A DNA stretch of 32,679 bases from Myxococcota bacterium (GTDB lineage Bacteria > Myxococcota_A > Polyangia > Polyangiales > Houyiibacteriaceae), in contig JALOQC010000020.1 in NCBI GenBank assembly GCA_025453555.1, forward strand, positions 1 through 32,679, in the 5' to 3' direction. The notes beneath the pieces are model-generated. The model was not told the origin of the DNA. It saw only the letters and a list, made by a program, of their open reading frames with translations, and did not search any database. Position 1 is the first letter of the stretch; each line of letters begins with the position of its first letter. Below are positions 1 to 7,126 of the stretch, in pieces. The translations under genes and the position numbers were made by a program.

Positions 1-1
1 G

Positions 2-178
2 ATGAAGCGATTCGGACCGAAGGTCTACCGTTCGATGGACGAGTTCCAGCGCGAGGAGATCGCCCCGCACATGAAGGCCGGCTTCTGCCTCGACGATCTC
101 TACGCGGACGCGACCTACAACGCCGCACGCGACGACTCCTTCGACGACGACGCGCGCGAGCTCGATTTCGACTTCTGA
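2..178 (+). CDS. Small hypothetical protein, or C-terminal end of a gene entering from the left
   Basis: The frame is open from the left edge and ends at TGA 176-178. An ATG sits at base 2, so this is either a complete 58-residue protein or the tail of a longer one; the window cannot decide which. The readable part is charged, with a basic start (MKRFGPKVYRS) and a very acidic end (DDSFDDDARELDFDF). It has no membrane segment, and I recognise no domain. It is followed by a run of hairpins and a gap of about 340 bases, so it ends its transcription unit. Codon use is GC-rich at third positions, as in its neighbours, which supports it being coding. Confidence 0.5.
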   Translation: MKRFGPKVYRSMDEFQREEIAPHMKAGFCLDDLYADATYNAARDDSFDDDARELDFDF

Positions 179-196
179 GCCTCTCTCGAAAAGCAT

Positions 197-221
197 CGTC
201 GGCGACTCGCCCTCGCCGACG
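197..221. terminator. Hairpin, 9-bp stem, downstream of the first gene
   Basis: CGTCGGCGA (197-205) pairs perfectly with TCGCCGACG (213-221) across a 7-base loop. It starts 19 bases after the stop at 178. A second perfect 8-bp stem follows at once (GACGTCCC 221-228 with GGGACGTC 236-243). There is no T run, so if these terminate transcription they do so without a classic U tract. Confidence 0.35.
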
Positions 222-298
222 ACGTCCCTCCTCCCGGGACGTCGGAGGGTTCGCCCTCCACCCGCTCCACCTCGCGTCGCCCCGCGACGGAGCGGTCC

Positions 299-328
299 GA
301 GCCCGACGGATTCGCCCCCGTCGGGCTC
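299..328. terminator. Hairpin, 11-bp stem, probable terminator
   Basis: GAGCCCGACGG (299-309) pairs perfectly with CCGTCGGGCTC (318-328) around an 8-base loop. The sequence after it (AACTTATTTCGTT) is the most AT-rich stretch of the gap, so this is the best rho-independent terminator candidate for the gene ending at 178. Confidence 0.45.
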
Positions 329-521
329 AACTTATTTCGTTCGCTTCGCGCTTCGCGCTCCGCTCACGGGGCGGGGAGGTTCCCCGGTTCCCCGCACCCC
401 TCTGGCGCGTGACGTCCTCGCATTCGATGGTTCGGTCACCTGACGGCGACACGGGTCTCGGCGCCGCTACGGATCGATGGGGGAGGCCTCGACTCGCGAA
501 AACGTGTAAGGTCGGCCCGCT

Positions 522-998
522 ATGAAGGGCGACCCCGAAATCCTCGATCTCCTCAACGAGCTCCTCACCCACGAGCTCACGGCCATCAATCAGTACTTCA
601 TCCATCACAAGATGCTGAAGAACTGGGGTTTCGAGAAGCTCTCGAAGAAGAAGCGCGCCGAGTCGATCGAAGAGATGGAGCACGCGGACGAGGTCATCGA
701 GCGCATCCTCTTCCTCGACGGCACGCCCAACATGCAGCGCCTCTTCCCCGTGAAGGTCGGCGAGGATCCGATCGAGCAGCACGAGCTCGACCTGCAACTC
801 GAGCACGAAGCGCTCGATCGACTCAAGCGCGGCATCGATCTGTGCTGGAAGAAGCACGACCACGGCACGCGTGAGCTGCTCGAGAAGATCCTCTCCGACG
901 AGGAGGGCGCGGTCGACTGGCTCGAGACGCAGCTCTCGTTGGTCAAGACGCTCGGGCGCGAGAACTACCTCGCGCAGCAGATCGGCGACGAGAGCTGA
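522..998 (+). CDS. bfr: Bacterioferritin with altered iron-site residues
   Basis: This is a 158-residue protein, the same length as E. coli Bfr, and it aligns to it without gaps from MKGD to the C-terminus. Bacterioferritin forms a 24-subunit cytoplasmic shell that oxidises Fe2+ and stores it as a ferric mineral, with haem bound between subunits by Met52. Present here are ferroxidase ligands Glu18, Glu51, His54, Glu94 and Glu127, also Tyr25, Glu47 and haem ligand Met52. Changed are His130 to Ala (DEEGAVDW where the family has DEEGHIDW), His46 to Ala and Asp50 to Glu. Iron entry or oxidation at the di-iron centre is therefore probably modified (inference). The ATG start is fixed by the alignment. 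No bacterioferritin-associated ferredoxin gene lies beside it. The family call is firm; activity is uncertain. Confidence 0.95.
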   Translation: MKGDPEILDLLNELLTHELTAINQYFIHHKMLKNWGFEKLSKKKRAESIEEMEHADEVIERILFLDGTPNMQRLFPVKVGEDPIEQHELDLQLEHEALDRLKRGIDLCWKKHDHGTRELLEKILSDEEGAVDWLETQLSLVKTLGRENYLAQQIGDES

Positions 999-1091
999 GT
1001 CGGTCGCTTCGTCGCTGACCAGCCTCGTGACCCCAGCGCCGCTTCGTGAGTCCGACGACCTCGTGAGCCGGTGACCCGACCTTGTGACCCT

Positions 1092-1117
1092 GCGCCCGAG
1101 CCCCCATGCTCGGGCGC
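1092..1117 (+). promoter_or_regulatory. Perfect 10-bp hairpin ending one base before the folB start codon
   Basis: GCGCCCGAGC (1092-1101) pairs perfectly with GCTCGGGCGC (1108-1117) around a 6-base loop. The loop and right arm contain the ATG at 1106, while the ATG at 1118 begins directly after the stem. It may terminate bfr transcription, or act as an RNA structure that hides the upstream ATG and limits translation of the next gene. The sequence alone cannot separate these. Confidence 0.45.
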
Positions 1118-1873
1118 ATGTCGTTTCGGGACGTGGTGCGCATCGAACAGCTCGCGGTCGATTGTGTCGTCGGCCTCTACCCGCACGAGCGGCACGCGTC
1201 CCAGCCGCTCCGCGTCGATCTCGAGCTCGTGCTCGACACCGAGAACGCCGCGCGCCGCGAGTCCGTGCACGACACCGCCGACTACGCCGCCACCGCGTCT
1301 CAGGTGGTGTTCTTGCTCCGAAGCGGGCGCTTTCGTCTGCTCGAGACCGCCGCGCACGCCATCGCGAAGCTGCTCCTCGCGCCGCCCCCGCCTGGTGAGG
1401 ATCGCGCGCGGCTCGACGAGGTGATGGTGCGGCTCACGAAGCCCGGCGCGCTCAAGGGCTTCGCGACGCCCTCGCTGGAGATGCGGCGGCCCGCGTCGTG
1501 GTGCGCGCTCGGTCTCGAGGAGAAGCCGTGGGGCACCGTGGACGTCGTGCACGAGACGCGCGACGCCGGCATCTACCGCCTCAACGTCGCGCCCGGGAAG
1601 GGCATCCCACTCCACGTGCACCGCGTGATGCGCGAGAGCGAGATGGTCCTGACGAAAGGTCTGCTCTGTCAGAACGAGCTCGTGCCGCCCGGCACCGTGC
1701 ACCGGTGGCCCCGCGGGGCCGCGCATCGCTACGACAACCCCACCGATCGCTGGCAATCGATCCTCTGCGTCGACCTGCCGACGTTCATGCCGGAGGACGA
1801 GATCGAGGTCGATGGCGATCCCGCGGACGTGCCGCCCGAGCCGCCGTGGGGCCCGATCGTCGGCGGCTACTGA
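1118..1873 (+). CDS. folB: Dihydroneopterin aldolase (FolB) fused to a cupin domain
   Basis: This is a 251-residue two-domain protein. Residues about 1-125 match FolB, which cleaves 7,8-dihydroneopterin to 6-hydroxymethyl-dihydropterin and glycolaldehyde in folate synthesis. Seen are the VGLYPHER segment with Glu24, the active-site Tyr of DTADY (Tyr56) and the Lys of LTKPGAL (Lys108), which match the catalytic residues of E. coli FolB. Residues about 130-251 form a cupin-like beta-barrel segment. It has a metal-type His pair (LHVH, His166/His168), then Glu residues and later His residues in PPGTVHRW and AAHRY. Typical FolB is only about 120 residues. ATG 1118 gives the family-like N-terminus; an in-frame ATG at 1106 sits inside a hairpin. 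No other folate genes are nearby. The FolB half is firm; the role of the cupin half is unknown. Confidence 0.88.
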   Translation: MSFRDVVRIEQLAVDCVVGLYPHERHASQPLRVDLELVLDTENAARRESVHDTADYAATASQVVFLLRSGRFRLLETAAHAIAKLLLAPPPPGEDRARLDEVMVRLTKPGALKGFATPSLEMRRPASWCALGLEEKPWGTVDVVHETRDAGIYRLNVAPGKGIPLHVHRVMRESEMVLTKGLLCQNELVPPGTVHRWPRGAAHRYDNPTDRWQSILCVDLPTFMPEDEIEVDGDPADVPPEPPWGPIVGGY

Positions 1874-1906
1874 GTCACTTCCAGAGCTCGCTCACGCCGC
1901 ACTCGG

Positions 1907-1923
1907 ACTTCCACGATGGAAGT
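1907..1923. terminator. Hairpin between convergent genes
   Basis: ACTTCCA (1907-1913) pairs with TGGAAGT (1917-1923) around a 3-base loop. It lies in the 55-base gap between the stop of the FolB-cupin gene (1873) and the stop of the convergent minus-strand gene (1929). The right arm can also pair with CACTTCCA at 1876-1883. The position suits a bidirectional terminator; no T run is present. Confidence 0.45.
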
Positions 1924-1928
1924 GCGAA

Positions 1929-4067
1929 TCAGCGGCGGAGCGTGTAGCGAACCTGCTCGCGCGCGTTGCGGGAGTTGCCGCGGAAGGTCACCGAACGGAC
2001 CAGCGGCTCGAGGCACGCGCCGAGCTCTTCGGGCGCCGTCACCACGCTGCGCAGCGTGCCGTCGCCCTCCAGGTCCAGCACGAGCCGCGCGCTGCGGGCG
2101 TTCGCTGCCGTGAGGCAAGCACGCATCGAGGTCATCACTGGTTCGAGGGTCGCTTCGAGCACCGGGACCGTGGTCGACGCGGGCAGCCGCGCTTCGGTCG
2201 GTGTCTCGGTTTCGGTGGCGCCCTCGCCCTCCCCGGCTTCGCCACCTTCCTCGCCTTCGTCGTCCGCCGCCGACGGCTCCTCCGCGGTCAGCGCCGCCAG
2301 GTGCTCGGCGAGCTTCGGGCGAAGGCCCTCGACCGTCAGCGCATCGTCCGCGAGCTCTTGCAGCAGCTCTTGGGCAGCCGCCCCTTGGAGCGCGACGATC
2401 GCATCCGTCACCGCGGCGAGGCCCGCGATCATCTCCGGCGACTCCGCCTCCGCGTGGTACAGGCGCAGGAAGTCACGCAGCGGCTCGACCGACTCGCGCG
2501 CCTCCAGCTCGGTCAGCGCGCGCGCGAGCGGCGCGAGGTGCGCCTCTGCGGTCGCCGGATCGCGAAGGTGCGCGAGCAGGTGCGGCACCGCGCGCGTCTC
2601 CCGCATCGTCACCGCGGCGCGCGCCAGCGGACCCACCGGCGGCGCGGTCGTGCCTTCGAGGAAGCGCGCGTGCCGCGCGAGCGCCGAGAGCACCTCGTCC
2701 GCGCCGTCGCTCCGGCTCGCGACCGCGTTGCACGCGCCATCGCGCACCGAAGCGGGCGCGCGCGCGCTCTCGCAGAGCACGATCAAGTTGCGCGTGACCT
2801 CCGCGCCTTCGAGCCCCGCGAGCATCTGCACCGCGAGCACCTGCGCGGGCACGAGGCGGGCGTCGGTGCTCTGCGCCGCGGTCAGGAGCTGGTTGGCGAG
2901 CGGCTCCGTCGCCGCCACCCCCGCCGCGCCGGTCGCGACGCCCGATGCGCGCACCGACGCCACCACCGGGCTCGTTCCGCTCGTGCGGGCCCAACGCGTG
3001 GCGCCGCTCGCCGCGTCGAGCATCGCGAGCCCGCCGTTCGCGTCGACCAGCACCACGCCGCCGTCCACCACGTCCGCGCCGACGAGATCCGCGTCGTGCT
3101 CGTGGACCCAGCGCACGCCCGGTCCGTCCGACTCGAGCGCGAACACGAAGCGGTAGAAGATCGCGTAGAGGTTCCCGTCGACCAGCGCGGTGCGCGCGCC
3201 GGACTGCGTGGCGCCCCACGCGTAGCGCAGGCGATGCACCGCGCTCGAGGGGCTCGGCGTCGGTCGGTAGGGATCGACCACGAACGCGGGATCGCCCGGG
3301 ACCGGACGCAGGGTCGGCTCGTAGCCGCCCGCGGCTTCGCGCGTGCCGCTCGCCAGCTCGGGCGAGAAGCGCATCACGGCGCGCTGCCCGAGGAACACGT
3401 CCGAGCCCGAACGAAACACGCGACCGACCGGGGTGTCGGTGAGGCGCACGCGCGCGAGCTCTGCGCCGCCGTCGTCGAGCACGCTCACGTTCTGGGTGGC
3501 CCACGGCACGAAGACCATGCCCGCCGCGACGGTGGGCGCGCCGAGCGCTTGCTCGAGCTCACGCGCGTACGCGACGGATCCACCGTCGATCACGACGAGC
3601 TTCGAGCGCGCGCCGACGCCTCCGCCGGTGCTGAGCGCGAGCGCGATCAAACGCCCTTCCCCGCCCGCTCCGGTCAGGAACATCGACTCGTCCTCGATCG
3701 TCGCGCGGGTCGCTCCGCTCGAAAGATCCCGCACGACCACGCCGCCGCGCTCGTGGAGCACCACGTAGTCGCCCGCGACGTGGGGGGCCGACACGGGAGA
3801 GTCGACCGGCTGCGACCACCGCACCGCGCCGTCGTCGAGCCCGACCAGCACGAGCTTCGGCTCGGTGGTGAGCATCGCGGCGACCGCCGGGGCGTTCGGC
3901 GCGGAGGACGACGCGAGGCGCGCGGACACCGACTCGAGGTCGGCACGGCGGTTGTCGGGGAAGGTCGGCGAGAAGCCGGAGCCACCGCCACACGCGACGG
4001 CGAAGAGGAGCGCGATCGAGAGAAGTCGGCGGCTGACCCCGCCGACCTGGTGGGAAAGGTTGCGCAT
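1929..4067 (-). CDS. Lipoprotein with PQQ-type propeller, HEAT-like middle and TonB/AgmX-like C-terminus
   Basis: About 712 residues. The N-terminus has a basic region, a hydrophobic core (LLSIALLFAVAC) and a Cys at about 26, followed at once by glycines: a lipoprotein signal. Residues about 50-380 contain repeated blades of the PQQ/WD type (for example LVGLDDGAVRWSQPV and LAMLDAASGATRWAR), which suggests a beta-propeller. Residues about 390-590 are alpha-helical and HEAT-like, in keeping with the HEAT protein encoded just upstream. After an acidic linker (Glu/Gly/Thr-rich) comes a C-terminal segment with conserved Cys and the pattern LVLDLEGDGTL. This resembles the C-terminal domains of myxobacterial AgmX/TonB-like proteins (tentative). 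ATG 4067 is preferred because GGAG lies five bases upstream; a GTG at 4073 would overlap the previous stop. Function unknown, probably a periplasmic scaffold. Confidence 0.8.
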   Translation of the reverse strand: MRNLSHQVGGVSRRLLSIALLFAVACGGGSGFSPTFPDNRRADLESVSARLASSSAPNAPAVAAMLTTEPKLVLVGLDDGAVRWSQPVDSPVSAPHVAGDYVVLHERGGVVVRDLSSGATRATIEDESMFLTGAGGEGRLIALALSTGGGVGARSKLVVIDGGSVAYARELEQALGAPTVAAGMVFVPWATQNVSVLDDGGAELARVRLTDTPVGRVFRSGSDVFLGQRAVMRFSPELASGTREAAGGYEPTLRPVPGDPAFVVDPYRPTPSPSSAVHRLRYAWGATQSGARTALVDGNLYAIFYRFVFALESDGPGVRWVHEHDADLVGADVVDGGVVLVDANGGLAMLDAASGATRWARTSGTSPVVASVRASGVATGAAGVAATEPLANQLLTAAQSTDARLVPAQVLAVQMLAGLEGAEVTRNLIVLCESARAPASVRDGACNAVASRSDGADEVLSALARHARFLEGTTAPPVGPLARAAVTMRETRAVPHLLAHLRDPATAEAHLAPLARALTELEARESVEPLRDFLRLYHAEAESPEMIAGLAAVTDAIVALQGAAAQELLQELADDALTVEGLRPKLAEHLAALTAEEPSAADDEGEEGGEAGEGEGATETETPTEARLPASTTVPVLEATLEPVMTSMRACLTAANARSARLVLDLEGDGTLRSVVTAPEELGACLEPLVRSVTFRGNSRNAREQVRYTLRR

Positions 4068-4069
4068 GT

Positions 4070-4876
4070 TCACTCCACGATCCGTTGAGCGGCGGCTTCG
4101 GCGGCGCGACGCACCGCTCCTTCGGGGAGCACCTCGGCGGTGGTCGCCAAGTACGTGCGGACCTCGGGCGTCGCGAGGCCTTCGAGGCGGCCGATCACCG
4201 CGAGCTTCGAGCGCTCCGCGACATCCGTCCGCGCGAAGAGCTCGTCGAAGCCGGGCGTGAGCGCGTCGAGGGGCACGCGCCCGAGGAACCCGAGCAGACG
4301 ATCGACGCCCGCCGCATCGACGACCTGACCGAGCGCGGTCGCGGCTTCGAGCACCCCGCGCTCCAGAGCGAGGAAGAGCTCGTTGCTGGCCGAGCGCGCG
4401 CCGAGGCGACCGAGGCCGAGCGCGGCGGCCGAACGAACGCTTGGCTCACCGTCCGAGAGCGCGGAGACGAGCGCGCGGTCCGCGCCTTGGGCCTGCACCG
4501 CGACCAACGCGTCGATCGCGCGCGCACGCACCGTCGCGCGGCGGTGGCTCGTGAGCTCGAAGAGCACGGGGCCTGCTTCGCGGCGTCCGAGCGCCGCGAG
4601 CGAGTCGATGGCGCTGTCGAGCAAGTCGGCCGGGAGTCCGCGGCGAATGCGCTGGCCGATCGCCTCCGCGGCCGGCGCGCCGCCGACCGTCACCGCCGTC
4701 TCGAGCCCGAGCCGGATCTCGTCCGGGTTGGCGGAGGCGAGCAGAGTCGTCGCCTCTTGGATCGCGGGACCGCGCGCACGTCGCTGTGCATCGACCTCGC
4801 TCGCTCCGAACATCGCCAGCGGCACCGCCAGCACGAGCACGCGAGCGCAGAGCGCACGCCGAACCGAGACCCCCAT
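4070..4876 (-). CDS. Exported HEAT-repeat protein
   Basis: 268 residues. The start at 4876 is chosen because GAGGAGGT lies just upstream, and it gives a signal peptide (VRRALCARVLVLAVPLAMF, then ASEVDAQ with a likely signal-peptidase I site). The frame is open further upstream to 4945, but that extension is Arg-rich and lacks a ribosome site. The mature part is made of repeated alpha-helical pairs such as DGEPSVRSAAALGLGRLG and HRRATVRARAIDALVAV, typical of HEAT/armadillo scaffolds that bind other proteins. Its stop lies two bases before the ATG of the downstream lipoprotein, which has HEAT-like repeats itself. The two are almost surely co-transcribed and may act together in the periplasm. 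No catalytic motif is seen. Confidence 0.8.
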   Translation of the reverse strand: MGVSVRRALCARVLVLAVPLAMFGASEVDAQRRARGPAIQEATTLLASANPDEIRLGLETAVTVGGAPAAEAIGQRIRRGLPADLLDSAIDSLAALGRREAGPVLFELTSHRRATVRARAIDALVAVQAQGADRALVSALSDGEPSVRSAAALGLGRLGARSASNELFLALERGVLEAATALGQVVDAAGVDRLLGFLGRVPLDALTPGFDELFARTDVAERSKLAVIGRLEGLATPEVRTYLATTAEVLPEGAVRRAAEAAAQRIVE

Positions 4877-5035
4877 CGCGACCTCCTCGCTCCGCGCGCC
4901 GCGCCGAGCGCGCCGGTGGTATCGCGAAAAGGCGACGGGGCTCAACGGGGTTCGGCCCGAAAACCGGAAAGCGCGCCGCGTCGCCGGGCCTCGCGTCGGC
5001 CCGTGCTCGTACGTCGCGTCGCGCGGACACGTGGC

Positions 5036-5446
5036 TCAGTTGGCGCGACGCTCGCGCGAGACCGCGAGCACGCGGATGCGGCGCTTGCCGCCGGGCATCT
5101 TCCAGTCGATCTCCTGCGCGACGCGGAGGCCGAGGAGCGCGCAGCCGAGCGGCGCGAGGATCGACACGCGCCCCGCAGCGCCGTCGGCCTCGCGCGGGTA
5201 GACGAGGCGGAGCTGCCGACGACGACCGGTGCCGAGCTCTTCGTACTCGACCTCGCTGTCCATCACGATCACGTCCGACGGAACGTCCTGGAGAGGAAGG
5301 ACCTCCGCGCGGTCGAGCTCGTGCTCGAGCTGCTCGGCGACCGGCCCCTCGGCGTGGGAGACGAGGTCCAAGAGGCGCGTGCGGTCTTCGGACGACACGA
5401 CGATGGGAGGCAGCACGGACGGAGGAGACTTCACGGGAGACGACAT
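5036..5446 (-). CDS. rnk: Rnk-type nucleoside diphosphate kinase regulator (GreA/GreB C-terminal family)
   Basis: 136 residues, the same length as E. coli Rnk. The C-terminal half carries the hallmark GreA/GreB C-terminal (FKBP-like) segment: VYPREADG, ILAPLGCALLGLRV and IDWKMPGG, matching VMAPVGAALLGLRVG and the following ELPGG of Rnk. Rnk proteins lack the long coiled coil of GreA and bind RNA polymerase near the secondary channel. In gamma-proteobacteria rnk affects nucleoside diphosphate kinase and alginate levels. The ATG at 5446 is preceded by GAGG with a 4-base spacer. An upstream frame extension to 5656 is low-complexity and unlikely. It stands alone in the minus-strand series, with its promoter in the gap upstream. 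Family confident; cellular role here unknown. Confidence 0.85.
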   Translation of the reverse strand: MSSPVKSPPSVLPPIVVSSEDRTRLLDLVSHAEGPVAEQLEHELDRAEVLPLQDVPSDVIVMDSEVEYEELGTGRRRQLRLVYPREADGAAGRVSILAPLGCALLGLRVAQEIDWKMPGGKRRIRVLAVSRERRAN

Positions 5447-5836
5447 GGGACCTCGAGCGCTCCGAAGAGCGCGAGCCCGAGCGGGACCGGACGGCAACCA
5501 CGTCGCCCGGTCGGAGCCGGGCGTGGGATGGGGACGCTCTATCGAGACGACCCGCAGCCGACACCCAGCCCGAAGAAGCGCGCGGGCGCGACCTCGGCCG
5601 ACGGGGCCAGCAGCAGGATCTCGTGACGGGGCGTCATGGAGCGCCGAGCATGTCACGCCGCGACGCGTGACGCACGCGAGGCGTCGACGCGTGCGACGTG
5701 AGCGACGTGTTCGCGAGACGCTCGAACGGACCCGCTCGAGCCGAACGGGCCGAATCGGACGGACGCTGGAGACGCGCCGAATCGAACGGACTCGTGGAGA
5801 CGGGCCCAGAACGATGGGCCCGCACCCGGGGCGCGC
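5447..5836. other. Intergenic gap with degenerate CGAAnCGGAC repeats
   Basis: This gap lies between the rnk start and the restored stop of the vWA gene at 5837. It must hold the rnk promoter, which I cannot place. The stretch from about 5715 to 5800 repeats variants of CCGAATCGGACGG and CTCGAACGGACC. A frame open through this gap to 5634 is the Arg-rich run-on of the broken vWA gene and does not look coding. Confidence 0.5.
5801..5822 (-). terminator. Hairpin after the restored vWA stop codon
   Basis: CGGGCCCA (5801-5808) pairs perfectly with TGGGCCCG (5815-5822) around a 6-base loop. It lies 15 bases beyond the TGA at 5837-5839 that ends the restored reading frame of the vWA gene. That position supports 5837 as the ancestral gene end. 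Confidence 0.45.
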
Positions 5837-7031
5837 TCAGATGAGGAGCGTGTCGCAGCCGAACTGCACGTCGATGCCGGCGCTGCCGGACTCGCGCAGG
5901 AGCTCCTGCACCTCTTCGCACGACGACGGGCAGAGCGGCGACCTTGCCGAGCACCTCGGAGTCGTCACCGCTGCGCACGACCACGTTGACCTTGCGCGGG
6001 TTCAACGTCTGATCGTCGGGCGGCTCGGGCAGCGCGAGGTTGCAGTCGATGCGCGCGGTGTCCTCGACGCGCGTCGCGATGCGCTCGAAGAAGTCGTCCC
6101 ACGCCGCCGAGTCGGCCTGGTCGCAGATCTGCGCGCGCACGCCGCCGGTGCGCTCGACCAGCGTCGTGTAGGTGTGGCCGGCGGCGGCGGGGAAGTTCTC
6201 TTCCGGGCTGTCGCAGGTGACGTCCGGGTTCGACTCCGAGCCCCAGCCGTAGATGGCGTTGAAGGTGTAGCCCTGGAAGAGATCGCCGTACGTCGCGGTG
6301 AGGATGCCGGGCCCGAGGGTGCTGCCCTTGAAGGGGTTGCCACCGCCGGGGAAGTTCTCGAGCGAGAGCTCCGTGAGCTGCGGATCGCCGGACTGACACA
6401 TGCCGCCCATGTGCGGGCGCGCGCAGGTGCGCGAGTTGTCGTCGGTCACGAAGACGAGCGTCTTGGTCGCGTCGTCGCGGAGGTAGTCACGCCACGGCTC
6501 GCTGCCGTCCTGCGCCTCGGCCGTGTACCCCGCCGTCTGCGCCAGGGTCCCGAGGAACTGCTCCACGAGCTGGGTGCTCGCGATGTTCACGTCGACGTGG
6601 AAGAAACGCTCGGAGTCGCCGCAGCTCGGGCCACCCAGCGGCGCAGGGATGCAGACCGGGTAGAGACCGCCGCTCGGCGAGCTCCCCTGGAGCGAGAGCA
6701 TGATCACGCGGTAGTCGAGCCCGCTTCCCGCGATGAGGCCCGCGAAGTCGTTGAGGCCTTGGTTCACCTCGCGCACTGCGGGCTGCATGCTGCCCGAGTT
6801 GTCGACCATGAAGACGATGTCGACCGGTCGGCGCTCGACCGTGGCTTCGCTGGTGGCGCTCGCGCAGGTGGCGTCACCTTCCTGAACGTCCGGCCGTTGC
6901 GCGTCCGTGGGGCCGCCGTCCAGCTCCCCTCCCCCGCCGTCGCGGATGGGGCGGCGGTCGTCACCACACGCGAGCGAGAGAAGGAGCGAGAGGGCCAGGA
7001 TCGTTCTCGGAAGCACGGCGGCTCTTAGCAC
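5837..7031 (-). CDS. Von Willebrand factor A domain lipoprotein, apparent frameshift near the C-terminus
   Basis: The protein starts with a GTG (7031; a second GTG at 7016 is also possible) and a lipoprotein signal, ALSLLLSLAC with Cys22. Next come a Gly/Asp-rich linker and a vWA domain whose MIDAS motif is DIVFMVDNSGSM (Asp77, Ser79, Ser81). Such proteins bind metal and adhesive partners at the cell surface; the exact role is unknown. About seven further cysteines suggest disulphides. Up to about residue 363 (near 5943) the frame is family-like. It then turns Arg-rich and stays open to 5634. A shift by one base near 5930-5945 restores a sensible tail (CPSSCEEVQELLRESG, ending GCDTLLI) with a TGA at 5837, followed by a hairpin. 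Either the gene carries a real frameshift or the sequence has a one-base error. Without the shift the CDS would be 5634-7031. Confidence 0.8.
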
Positions 7032-7126
7032 CCGCGCGAGCGAGCGTCACCAGCGACACCCCACGAACCGTCGTCGGCAAGGGGTGAGCCGAGAGTCGAC
7101 GTGCGGCACGAGTCGCGGATCCGTGC

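Larger units (their letters stand above)
179..521. other. Intergenic gap with several hairpins, no gene seen
   Basis: This stretch separates the first gene from bacterioferritin. It holds three perfect inverted repeats (197-221, 221-243 and 299-328). Long frames on the minus strand here are Arg/Ser-rich and look like GC-driven artefacts. The bacterioferritin promoter should lie near its right end. I see no convincing -35/-10 pair and no purine-rich ribosome site directly before ATG 522. Confidence 0.6.

Noticed and set aside
1812-4088. A 758-codon plus-strand frame opposite the PQQ lipoprotein
   Set aside because: It is rich in Arg and His with no motif, and the opposite strand has a signal peptide, repeats and a ribosome site.
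5028-5045. Sequence CGTGGCTCAGTTGGCGCG resembling a tRNA D-arm
   Set aside because: It is the end of the rnk gene and the bases just after it. No anticodon stem, T-arm (GTTCGAATC type) or acceptor stem follows at the right distance.
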